From the NCBI GenBank assembly GCA_000708835.1, contig DF236952.1, positions 1 to 64,000 of the forward strand: a stretch of 64,000 bases of DNA. The letters are read 5' to 3'. The position numbers and the translations under genes are program-made. The stretch comes from Klebsormidium nitens. Its lineage: Eukaryota; Streptophyta; Klebsormidiophyceae; Klebsormidiales; Klebsormidiaceae. Position 1 is the first letter of the stretch. Every line of letters begins with the position of its first letter. This document shows positions 45,901 to 56,047 of the stretch, in pieces. The notes below the pieces were generated by a model, which saw only the letters and a program-made list of their open reading frames with translations, did no database searches and was not told the origin of the DNA.

Positions 45901-47996
45901 GATGGCGTTGTTCTTGAGAGGCTTCAATACGTCCAAACTCAGGCTGAAGCCCCTTCGATACGGCTTGAGAACGTGACTGTTCAACTAAAAGATATGAGGG
46001 CCTTAGCGCACTTACACCTGAGGCCGCCAATCCACACCGACGTTGGACCGCTCTCATAGTAGAGACAGGCAGCCATTCTGACAGCCATCAGTCAATTCAA
46101 AAGAAATTTGAAAGCAATCCAATTCGAAAGAAAACAGAGCCCCCACGAAAAGTTAAGCGGGAAGCACAAGTAGGAGAGTTGCAGACACCTACATTCGTAA
46201 TCGTCAAGAGCTAAGCACGTGAGACAGAAAAAAACATATGACTCCTCACCGAGCACACAAGCGGCGACCACGCTGGGCAAATGCTGCAGGAACACCCCTT
46301 CCGCCCACTGCGTCGTCAGGTCATACAGCGACGGGTGTGAATACACTCTGTGCACCATTTCCACCGCGATCCCCTGCTCCTGACGGAAGATCGCGGCGCG
46401 GGAAAGGAGCGCTCGGCCCCGCCCAATGAACCAGCGGTCCCGGGAGGGAGTGGCGGCGTCGTGAGAGCTGCCGAGAGTGGTGCCGCGTGTCGGGGCGGGG
46501 AAGAGGCTCTCGACGTGCACGGAGACAGCGACCTCGTCGCCTGCGTTGATGGCAGCCTCGCAGGCCAGGACTCCAGGGACAAAGACCTAGCGGAAGGAGA
46601 AAAGTTAGTTCTGAGAGAGCTTTGAGATGGGTGGACCTGGGTTCAACGAAACGGATGGAATGATGATAGCCTTGAAAATGAGATCGTGAAGAAAATCGTT
46701 CAATTAACTTTCTTAATGCCGGTGTCCTACTTGAGGGCCCTAGGGACAAAGGCATATGCCACAGGATATGGCCCATTGAAAGCGAGTAAGTGGAGTAGAT
46801 ACAAAGGTATGAGATGAAATTTGTCGACGGAAGGTCTCAGCTCGGAACAATGAAACCAAGTTCTCTAAAATAAGCTGTTTCCGAAACTCTAGGCTTTGAC
46901 CTTTCTGTTTTGACAACGATTTCCAATAGTCTGCCCCGCTTCAAACGTGGAGTTCTGCTGAGCTTGAGCCGTTAAAAAGCATGACTTGTTGCACAGGAAG
47001 ATCCAGAGACGTCAGATAGTTCCTTGAGTTCTTAGGATGTGAGAAGTGACATCCCCTGAGAGAACTCACTTCTGCCCCCCTCAGAACGGCTTCACCGCAC
47101 TTCCTGCTCACAAGCACCTCTTTCAGGGGCAATCCATCTTTGTCGCTGTAATCTACAGTATGGGGCCATCCGGCGACCATCACAACCCCTGGCACTAGAT
47201 CATGCTCCCAACAACGGAATGCAGCTTGTCCCTCCACGCCACTTCCTGTTTGTTGTGTTCGACATTCTTGCTCCAGGCGTGCTATCACTTCTTGGCTGGT
47301 GGTGGTGAGTGTGTTCACACGCAGGCACGATGTCTTGGAAGGGTGGCTGCAGTGGCGGAGTTGGAACGGTCACTCTTGGTGCGCAGATGGTTTAGCAGCG
47401 CCACTGCATTTTGATGTTTGAAAGGAATGCAATACTGACCAAGAAAAGACCGCAGGCAATAGTAATGGAAAGTTCATAGTACAATCTGAAAAGAGCAGTC
47501 CTTGGCCAGCAACAGGTGCGATGTTTCCACTTAGCAGATGAAAAGAAGTGGGGCGTTCAAGTAACAGCCTTGGGATCCCCTTCTATGATTTGCCTTCACA
47601 AGTTGCCCTGACTTTATCCCTACATAACGGTTCAGCCCACTATAGCAGACTTCATATGCCTGACTAGCATGGCATTGGCGTGCAGCTTTTCCAGGCTGGC
47701 TTTTTCCCAGTGCCAAGTGGTGGCAGGACAGTTGCATTGCCGGGAACATGTTTTTAAACATTATTTTAGGAAATGTCAAGAGTTTGGAACATGAACGCAA
47801 CACGAACTGTCCGAAAGTGCAACAGTGAACCAAAAGTTTTGACGTACCAAAGCGCCCTGGTAATAGCCGCCAAGCGCTCCTCGCCAAATGCTTTGGCCAG
47901 GTACTGAGACACGCCTTTGTCCCAATCTAGTGAAGGCTGATAAGTTCTGCTTGCTTGCGAGGTTTCTAGGCCACCACCCTCTTGTCCGCTTGACAT
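42982..47996 (-). CDS. NSUN6-type RNA m5C methyltransferase with PUA domain
   Basis: Predicted SAM-dependent cytosine-5 RNA methyltransferase of the NOL1/NOP2/Sun family, 738 residues. Exons (minus): 47996-47848, 47346-47070, 46586-46250, 45881-45760, 45314-44346, 44082-43900, 43426-43362, 43096-42982; all phases join. The N-terminal part has SCLRVNTLTTTSQEVIARLE. A PUA-like segment runs about residues 128-235 (CGEAVLRGAEVFVPGVLACE, then GDEVAVSVHVESLFP). GVFLQHLPSVVAACVLGPKP leads into the SAM motif DMCASPGGKT (about 264-273). Motif IV is LLDAPCSALG (Cys about 605), motif VI is YSTCTLNPGENE (Cys about 653), and the end reads RFDPDGPLDTIGFFIAKF. The order PUA, SAM fold, DAPC, STCT matches NSUN6, which methylates tRNA Cys and Thr 3' ends in animals. 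Human NSUN6 is about 470 residues; the excess here is an about 260-residue polar insertion (about 325-585) just before motif IV. Confidence 0.92.
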
Positions 47997-48666
47997 GGTG
48001 TCAGTGCTGAGGGAGCAAGAAGTATACGGCTCGCATGGGACGTCAACGATTGATGACCACCACTACCACCAGGGGCAGCTCAATGACCACCCTATCAGGC
48101 CATCCCAACAACTTCTCAGGAGTTTTCTGGATGCAATGAGCATTGCTCGAGTTGCCCCATGCAAGTCGCCCTCAACATGGCGCCCTTTTCAAACGTCGCT
48201 TTCCCTCACCTGAACAGCTTTTGGCTTTTCGCTTGTTTGTGAGCGAACCGAAAGGTCCTTTAGAAAGTTTCGAATGGCTGATATCACAAGCAGCAACGTA
48301 CGATCGTCTAGGACGAACAAGGTTACCCACATATCAAAATCAAGATTGGCGCTGCTACGGTGACAAAATTAGGGTTTGGATGAAAGGCCAAACCCTAATT
48401 TTGGAAGCTGAGGTGGCGCCAGCTCAAACAGTTGCCCTCGAGAGCTTGCATTCAATGATTTGAAGTGAGGCCGTTGCAAGGTGCTCCAGCTACCTAACCA
48501 AATATAATCTTCGGTACAGAACAATCAGAAGCAAAGGCGGCGCTTCTACCACCACCTTTTCTCAAAATTGTCTTTGACGCGTCCCATCTACCTGGTCCTA
48601 CGTGCTTTCCAAAAAGGCTTCAAAGGACACCTAAATAAGAGAGGTAGCCACTCTGCGAGCAGAAAG
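47997..48666. promoter_or_regulatory. 670-bp divergent promoter between NSUN6-like and DUF1338 genes
   Basis: The two start codons point away from each other with 670 bp between them, so both promoters must share this space. It contains the telo-box inverted repeat at 48364-48403. No TATA box could be assigned with confidence. Confidence 0.7.
48364..48403. promoter_or_regulatory. Perfect 16-bp inverted repeat made of two telo-box motifs
   Basis: Left arm 48364-48379 (caaaattagggtttgg) and right arm 48388-48403 (ccaaaccctaattttg) are exact reverse complements around an 8-base loop. Each arm contains the plant telo box AAACCCTAA, at 48390-48398 on the plus strand and 48369-48377 on the minus strand. 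Telo boxes are known plant promoter elements of ribosome and translation genes and are bound by TRB-type Myb proteins. That role here is inference. Confidence 0.75.
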
Positions 48667-51600
48667 ATGGAGACTTTGTTTACCCGCACCCCCGCTGTTC
48701 TCTCCATGAGCTTGCAAGCGACTTTAGGTGGGGGAGGCACAGAGAGGCTGCACCGCTACTTCTTTGCACCAAGCAATATCCAAGGTGTGTATACTGATAC
48801 TGGCTGACGTCTTTTCTGGTAAACCTGTCAACCACCCTCGTCTTGCCAATCACCAATTACTCAGTAGCCCAGAGTCTTTCCATGCTCAGCATCAATCTGA
48901 GAACTTGAGAGAATTATCAAACCAAGAACGCAATTGCATTTCCATTTGTGAGACCACTGGACCCTGGTGCAGTCTGAGATCTACTATGTGCCCTGCAGCA
49001 GGAGTAGTCCAACTGCAGAAGCTTACAAATGTCGGAAGAAACTCGCAGATGAGTGTCTCTCATATAAGGTCCTTGGAATCTGACTGTTGATCTGCAAATT
49101 TTCATGATCAACGTGTAACATTCGAAAAGAAGGTCCATCTTTGATGATTTTCATTAGGTAGTGGTCTTATCTACAGGCTGCTATGCTGCACATTTAAGTT
49201 CTGCTCATATACTGATGCATTCAGGGGGGCAGACTGCACCACAATTGACCAGCAGCTCCTTCACCGGTACACCTGTTCAGCTTCCAAAGGCGTTCGCCAG
49301 AGAAAAGGGACATGCAGTCAGTGAGACGCGCAGAGGATGCAGTATGGAAGCAAAGGCGCCCCTCAAAACTCCAGGGGGCGAAGTTGCAGACTGCGAGGTG
49401 AAACTCTAAACTTCACAGTATATATTGTCTTTTCAGCTGAAATTTGTCATGTAAGTATCTAGGATTAAAAGGCATTTGTAAATGAGCTAATGAGCTTTTC
49501 GCAAGCAACTCCATCCTAATATTGATGAGCCACGATGAAACGGAATCAGCTAACATGTCCTGTATCTTGGAGTTTGGTCCCATGCTTCCTTTCTTCCTGC
49601 AGAGCAGACAGGTCTTTACAGGCTTATTCGCACCGTTATGCTGTCACTTTTTGCTTTAATCAAGTGGCAGGCTTCCTGCATACTGCCCAACAGCGCTTGG
49701 TTGCTTACAACCAGACCATCCCATCCTCTGATTGCTGAACCTTTGTTTCTACAGACGGCTCATCCCCTCTTACGGAAGATCCTCAAAGGCATGCTCAAAC
49801 CATACGTCAAGCGAAACCCCACAGCTGCACAAGTCATGTCAATCCTTGGCGAGCGGGAGTTAATTCGCTTTGACCATTTCGCATTCAGAACCTTTGGGGT
49901 GAGTCTTCCAGGAGACTTGCAACGAATACGTCTTCTGTCAACTGCACTCAATGCGTTCCCTGTGAGGAACATATCTGCTGTTTGTCAGGATCCCATATCG
50001 AGGTTCTTAAAGCCTTTCTATATCCACCATGAGAAAAACCCCTGCGATGTCAAATGTGCTGCGCTCTGCTTCTCAAGAAAAAGCCTTCCGTTTGGAGAAA
50101 CGTTTCTGTCGGATCTGTCTTAGTCTTTACTGTCTTCTTGTGCATTTTCTATTTGGCTTTATTTCGGGAGTCAGTGTGATGCACAGTGTGAAACCTTGTT
50201 TGACTGGCTGGATTAAAGTCAAATACCTTTTGCGCTTGATGCTCACCTCGAGGTCCTTGGGTCTACCCGTGCAAATTGTACGGATAATATGAGACCATAA
50301 GAAGCCCTGAAAGTCTGCTGAGTTTCTACAAACGAGCTCAAATACACCGCGTACATCAAAGCATTGCTCAGCCACACACTGCTGACTCAACCCACAGGTG
50401 GAAGGCTACGGCATCGATTCAATCGCCAAGATGTTCCTTGACCTGGGGTACCGTCAGCGGGACGAGCTTCGCTTCCCTGCCAAGAAGCTGCGCGCCTACT
50501 GGTACTCCCCCCCGAAAGAAGCCGTGGAGGAGTCTGGCGCAAGCATGACTGACGGTCCACTGCCACGTGTCTTCATCTCTGAGCTCCTGGTGGACCAGCT
50601 GAGCGAGAAAGCGCAGGTAGACAGCTGGGCAGTGGCACGCGTGCTTGACTATTTTCCGACGGCGTTCTGATGCGCTTTCCAACAGGGTTCTGATGGTGCT
50701 ATCGGATAGACGTCTGCGCCATCTCTCCTCTTCTGCTGGATTCTTTGAAGAAGAGATTTCAGCTGCCTCGAGTCCGTTGTGAGACGCTTATTAACTGGCT
50801 CCCTCCGCTTGGGCAATCCTACAACGCTCATCTTCATAACGAGAGAATGAGTTAATGCGAAACGCGCTCTCTTGGTCAGCGGTCGTAGGTGTTGACGTCT
50901 TCGTCCGCTGACATCTTCCGAAATCTGTACCCACAAAGGAGAAATCCTTACGATCTGCTTTTTTGTACCATCCTTCATCTTTGTCGGAGTCCCGACAACC
51001 CATGTCACCTGAAAATATACTCACCTGCGGCTGCCAAGCTCCTCTGCTGACGTCACGGTGCATCCTGCTGCAGGCGATCATCAAGAAGTACACGTCAGAG
51101 GGCCGGCAGCTGGCCGGCCATGCAGCCCTGTCGAGTCTAGTGCACGGCCTCCCTTGGCGCACGCCAGAGCTCAAGGACTACGTCGAGCTGACCAGGTAAG
51201 AAAGTTTCTGGAAGCAATTTTCGTGATACACCTGAGAGCCCCAGTTTTCCCCGGGCAGTCAAAGCAGTCAATCCGTCGAGAAGTGTGGCTCTTGAGCCGG
51301 TTGAGCTGATTGCTCAAACTGCGAAGTCTGACTCTTCACGTGAGCCTCGCTCATCTGCTTGATCAGGGGGTATCTGATTGTGTTGCATCGAGACGGTGGG
51401 TTTGGTGCTCTCCGTTCAGCTGAACCGGTAAACTGTGCGAACGCATCCAGAGCATGATCCATCTGTGCTGCCAGATGTCGATCAAAAGTACAGCTCTTTG
51501 CACCAGATATACCACCCCAGATTTTGTGGTTCACAACCTTGAGCCGTTGGAAGCCTTTCCAGTATTCGAAGAACTTCGAGACAAAGAGCTCTATAAAATG

Positions 51601-52932
51601 GGACAATGAACTGTTAAAAAAGTTCGACGCAAAAAGCTCTATCACATGCAGAATGAACTGCAACAAAGTTTTTGAATCCGTGCCAGGGAGAGTGAGTACG
51701 CCGCGTGGACCCTGGTGAACGGTTACGCCCTGAACCACACCACCATCACCTGCCACGACTTCGTCAATTTCACCATGGGCCCAGGCATGGCCCTGCGCGA
51801 CGTCGTGAACTTCCTCTACAGGGAGCAGATCGCCTTGAACGGTGCAGGGGGATCCCTCATCAACGGTGAGTTCCGGTCTTAGGTCCTGTGATTACTCTTT
51901 GTGAACTCTTCAGGTCCGCGATCTTGAAACACAGTCTTTCGATACGCTTCTCTACGGCCTTCTTCACGGAGACACCGGCCCCAAAGGCAATAAATTAAGG
52001 CTTACATATCTCTTTCTCATACTGCTTTCTGTCCGTTCCGCAGTCAGCCCGGACAAACTGCTCCTCCAAGCCTCCACGGAAGCGGACATCGCGCCCTTCA
52101 CCTTCGCCGGCGGCCACGTGGCGGACGTTCCTTTGTCGTACATTGAGTTCGCCCACCGCGAAGTCCTGCCCGAGTTCGAGAACCTCCCCCTGGAAGAGGT
52201 GCGCCCATTCTTGTTTTTGACAACGACGAAGCCTTGGGGCATGACGACTTTTCTTATGTTTGTTATGTTCCTCGGGCTGTTGATGTAATGAGTTGAGCTC
52301 GAAGCTCGATTATTTGAAAGTTTGAGAGAGGGCTGCCGCCTGAACGGCTTTGCTCGACGGAGGGGTGGACGGAATCCTGGGAACAGCGGGGAACACGCAA
52401 CAGGATGAAATGCGCTTTGTTGGTCAGCCTGTTGGGAAACCTGCCCCTGATCCGTGCTGCAGGTTTCACAAGTAATTATGTTCTGTATACGACTGATGGC
52501 TGTTTGGACCCAGAAAATCCTCATAGAGTGCTGAAAGTTTTTTCGAAGCCTCCGAGTACTTCCAAACTGAAAGCTATGCTGTCAAATCCAGCTTTGCTGA
52601 TTGAGCCTGCACGTTCCCTCAAATGCTAAGCCAGCTGCACTCCAGATTGGTGTCTTGAGTTGCGGTGCGTCGAGTTCATGTACTCTTTTCCAAGTTTCTT
52701 TTTGAGAATTCATTCCAATGCCTCTGATCAGCGTTTCAGCGACTGCATCCCGCACACGACGCCTAGTAGCATGCACGCGTCAACGCTCACACTCAGATGC
52801 ATTCTCCAAACCGTAACGAACGCAATATGCTCGCAGATCTACGATTGTCACCGCAGAGAAGGTTTCGAAGTTGGGAATGCGGACAACATCTTCGAGAGCA
52901 CATCCATTAAGCGATCACACGCAACAACTTGA
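48667..52932 (+). CDS. DUF1338 2-oxoadipate dioxygenase/decarboxylase, FLO7-like, probably plastid
   Basis: Predicted non-heme iron enzyme that turns 2-oxoadipate into 2-hydroxyglutarate in lysine breakdown (HglS activity); the rice homologue is FLOURY ENDOSPERM 7. 417 residues in eight exons: 48667-48784, 49177-49397, 49755-49898, 50398-50616, 51074-51195, 51687-51865, 52044-52198, 52837-52932; all phases join. The first about 110 residues are Ser/Thr/Arg-rich with few acidic residues early on (METLFTRTPAVLSMSLQATL), consistent with a plastid transit peptide. The domain follows: PTAAQVMSILGERELIRFDH, FAFRTFGVEGYGIDSIAKMF, ESEYAAWTLVNGYALNHTTI, VPLSYIEFAHREVLPEF and YDCHRREGFEVGNADNIFES. Candidate metal ligands by analogy with HglS are His154 (DHFAFRT), His292 (LNHTTI) and Glu369 (YIEFAHR). 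The first two exons are the least certain, since they rest on phase and splice sites only. Confidence 0.9.
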
Positions 52933-53891
52933 GTCGTTCATTGAGGTATCCACGGGAAGGCACTTGCTGAACTTTGAGCGCATGAACAGCTGTATACATG
53001 AGGCATAGGACCGTCCGGGTAAGTCACTCAGAAACCAACCGTTGGGTGCTTGTTAGGTCTGCCACGTTAGAATTTTTTGGCTAGGTATTAAAAACAAAAA
53101 AACCTGATCGGACATAGCGTTCTCGAAAGGCAAGCTTTTGGGAGGCTTAAGACAAAGGAATGGCAACGTCAGGAAGTTTGGACCTAGTTTGTACCATACA
53201 GGCAGGTATAGCGAGCTCGGGAGTGATAACCCACATTCAAAGCACGAACCAAATATCCCTATGTGCAATGCGACCATAGATTTGAGGTACTTTATCCGCA
53301 ATCCTGTATTAATATTCGTAGGAATAGAAGTTTTGACTTTCGAAACAGATTTCTTCACTTAAGAAAGCCAGAATTGTACGTAGGAACCCCCTTTAGTAGG
53401 TAGGTGCCACGCCAGAGCCTGCATGATTATGTTGGTTGCACAAACTGTGTTGATTATAAGAGCAATGAACACGTGGGTCAAGCCTGTCCATGCGGCCAGA
53501 TTGCATGAGAACAGTGATCCCGCGCGGCCACGTTCAATCTAGCTTAAGTTGCTTTAGCAAGTGTGTCGCGCGAGCCTGTCGCTCGTCTCTGCAATCAGTA
53601 TATGCATGGATCATGCGAATGGCTTATATGCAGAAATAAATTGGCCTATATGCATGCATCATTCGTGAATGCACGCGTGCCAGACTGCAAATCGAGGTCA
53701 TTCGTGAATGCACGCGTGCCAGACTGCAAATCGAGGTCCTTCATGCATCGATGACGCACGAATGATGAGTCGGACATGCGCCAATTGAAATTGGTAATGG
53801 CGGACAGTGGCAGAAAATGTATAGCACGATTGGGCCAGGCGTACACTGCGTTTTCGATTTAATTTCACCGAATCTCACAACAATATGATGT
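52933..53891. other. Convergent 3' spacer
   Basis: About 960 bp between the stops of the DUF1338 and S28 peptidase genes. It contains the 39-bp tandem repeat at 53662-53739 and no supported gene. Confidence 0.6.
53662..53739 (+). repeat. Two tandem 39-bp copies flanked by an inverted motif
   Basis: Units 53662-53700 and 53701-53739 start ttcgtgaatgcacgcgtgcc and differ only at the last base. Just before them lies catcattcgt (about 53657), and its reverse complement acgaatgatg occurs at about 53758, so the pair sits between short inverted repeats. No coding role is supported, although the unit is a multiple of three. Confidence 0.85.
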
Positions 53892-55331
53892 CTATATCAC
53901 AAACTCAGAATATTTGACGTTCAACCACCCTTTCAATTGCGCCTCTACATCAGCTCTTACTTTGTCAACTGCAGCAGGATGCTCGCACTTGCTGCTATTG
54001 CCGTTTGGCTGCGATGGACTTTGCGGGCAGCCCCTAAAGTCTGTACCATGCCCACAATTATGACACTGCATCACCTGAGCGGGCAGGTCTTCTGAAGGTT
54101 GGTCCTTGCTGGCATGGCGCCAGGGATCTTGCGACCCGTTAGTAAAAAAAACTTTCTTTGCCCTGATGGCTTTTCCCCCATACTCTACGTTTGTAGCATC
54201 AACCTGCGGGAAAACAGCATCCCCAAAAAAATATTTACATCTATCAAGATGATACTGCAAATCTACTTTCTGCGAGCGGATGCTACCATTTACAGGAGCT
54301 ACTTGGAAATACGCAACTTCTGTACACTTTTGCCACCACCAGCACCTATCCGATGCGAACCGGCTATGTACACTCTCGTCCTTCACATTCTGCATGCCAT
54401 AAGACAACGGATCGTTCCCCATATCCTTGTAGAAGAACGACCTCGTATAGCTCAAAAAAGTCTCCGCCATATCGCTGCCCGCGCCATAAGCAGCCACCAG
54501 AGGGTCACATAACTCGTCGGGGTGGCCGTACTGGATGGCGAGCGCCGCTGCGTCCGCCACCAGGTAAAAGAAGTCACCGTCCGAAAACCCGTCCGCTCCG
54601 AATCGCGCCTTAACCAGCGCCTCGTTCTTGACAACCGCCGCTTCGAGCGCCGCTGTCGCGGCCCTCAACGCGGCGCTGCAGTTCGGCCCTGCTGACGTGG
54701 CAATCTGCTCGTCGAACTCTGGGAATTCCAAGATCGCTTGGATCACCCCGCTGCTGGAGAGCGCCGCAGTAACTAGGTGCGGGTACTTCAGCCGAAACCA
54801 CGCGCTCAGCGCCCCGGCATAGCTTATCCCCACGCTGACCCACTGGTTCTCGCTCACCCCGTACTTCTGACTCAACACCCCTTGATAGAAGTTTCTGAAC
54901 GCCGCCAAGTCTGCAAGCGCTTGCTTGGAGGACAGCAGACGAAGGGAGGCAGCGCTCGTGTCAGGTGCCGGGAAGCTCTCCCCGTAAAACCGGTGCTCCA
55001 GGGCCACAATACCTGCCCCCAATTTCTCAGCCAGAACTCGGAGGTAGTCATTGGGGATCCCGCCGCAGGGGGCCTCCCCACAGATGAGGAGAAAGACTGG
55101 CCCGTTGGGGGCGTGGAAATGGTCGAAGAACTCGTAGAAGCGCTGAGTGAAGGTGCCGACTGGGATCGGGGAGAAGTGGTCTCGAGTCTGGTTGAACCAG
55201 TGCGAGGCTTGTGTGAGGAAAGGGGTGTCAACTCGCGCGTGGGGGATGAAAAGGCTGGAGGAAGAGACCCCCAAGACGAGAGCGACAAGCGAGATGAGGA
55301 CGAGAAGCGCAGGCGCAGGGCGGCAGACCAT
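53892..55331 (-). CDS. S28 family serine carboxypeptidase (prolyl carboxypeptidase / thymus-specific protease type)
   Basis: Secreted or vacuolar serine peptidase, 479 residues in one uninterrupted exon, from ATG at 55331 to the stop at 53892. A signal peptide of about 25 residues (PALLVLISLVALVLGVSS) opens it. HWFNQTRDHFSP and RFYEFFDHF are typical S28 N-terminal sequences. The nucleophile lies in VSVGISYAGALSAW (Ser170). The charge relay is completed by Asp402 in NGSQDPWRHA and His428 in CHNCGHGTD. LEHRFYGESFP is also a family motif. Paired cysteines and several N-x-S/T sites (NQT, NCS, NGS) fit a secreted glycoprotein. Unlike its multi-exon neighbours it has no intron. Confidence 0.95.
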   Translation of the reverse strand: MVCRPAPALLVLISLVALVLGVSSSSLFIPHARVDTPFLTQASHWFNQTRDHFSPIPVGTFTQRFYEFFDHFHAPNGPVFLLICGEAPCGGIPNDYLRVLAEKLGAGIVALEHRFYGESFPAPDTSAASLRLLSSKQALADLAAFRNFYQGVLSQKYGVSENQWVSVGISYAGALSAWFRLKYPHLVTAALSSSGVIQAILEFPEFDEQIATSAGPNCSAALRAATAALEAAVVKNEALVKARFGADGFSDGDFFYLVADAAALAIQYGHPDELCDPLVAAYGAGSDMAETFLSYTRSFFYKDMGNDPLSYGMQNVKDESVHSRFASDRCWWWQKCTEVAYFQVAPVNGSIRSQKVDLQYHLDRCKYFFGDAVFPQVDATNVEYGGKAIRAKKVFFTNGSQDPWRHASKDQPSEDLPAQVMQCHNCGHGTDFRGCPQSPSQPNGNSSKCEHPAAVDKVRADVEAQLKGWLNVKYSEFVI

Positions 55332-56047
55332 CCTGAGGGAAGAGAAGCAGAAGAGTGGATTCAGATAATGGACATGCTGAGTTGTAACTGGGAATGGGTG
55401 AATGCTTGCACGCTGACTCGAGAGGCAGTGTTAAAAGGGAAGTGGCAATCAGGCAACCAGAAGCATCTTGAGAGTAGTAAGAACAGGGCTCTTGGCACTC
55501 TACCTGCAGGCCTCTGGTAATGGTTCAACAAATCTAGAGCAGAAGCCAGTCTTCCGTCTGGATTAATATAAACGAGATACTGACAAAGTATTCGTCCAAC
55601 ACACAAGGTTTTGAATGCATAAGTACTGCCAGAATCCAGCAGATACAAGAACTTTAGAGCGAGAGCAGTAAGCGCAACATTTATTGGCTAAACCTCAATG
55701 CAGAGGGGGTTGCTCAGCTAAAGAAATTCAACCATAATATCCTTGTCTTCAGTAGCCGAAGCCTCGGAAGCGCGGATAGTTCATCATCATCGCAAAACCC
55801 CTTGATCTTTGAGAACCTTGATTGGTAGCAAGTGCAGGATTATTGAGGATTGGTTACAATACAGTCAGGCCTACAACCCATGTAGCTATATGATTTGCTC
55901 AAAAGAAGAAAATGTTCCGATGTACGACAAGCAACCAATGAAGAGAATCTCTGATACACAAAGCACGCACCATGCGAAACACCACTCAACAGCATCCACG
56001 CAAGACCCTGTCAGAGCAACCAGGCAGAACACAACTTGCAGGTATCC
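55332..56047. other. Region upstream of the S28 gene, no gene supported
   Basis: Probable promoter of the minus-strand S28 gene and 3' flank of the gene fragment upstream. A minus-strand open end reading GFAMMMNYPRFRGFGY before a stop near 55755 looks like a possible C-terminal exon of that gene, but it could not be joined. Confidence 0.35.
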
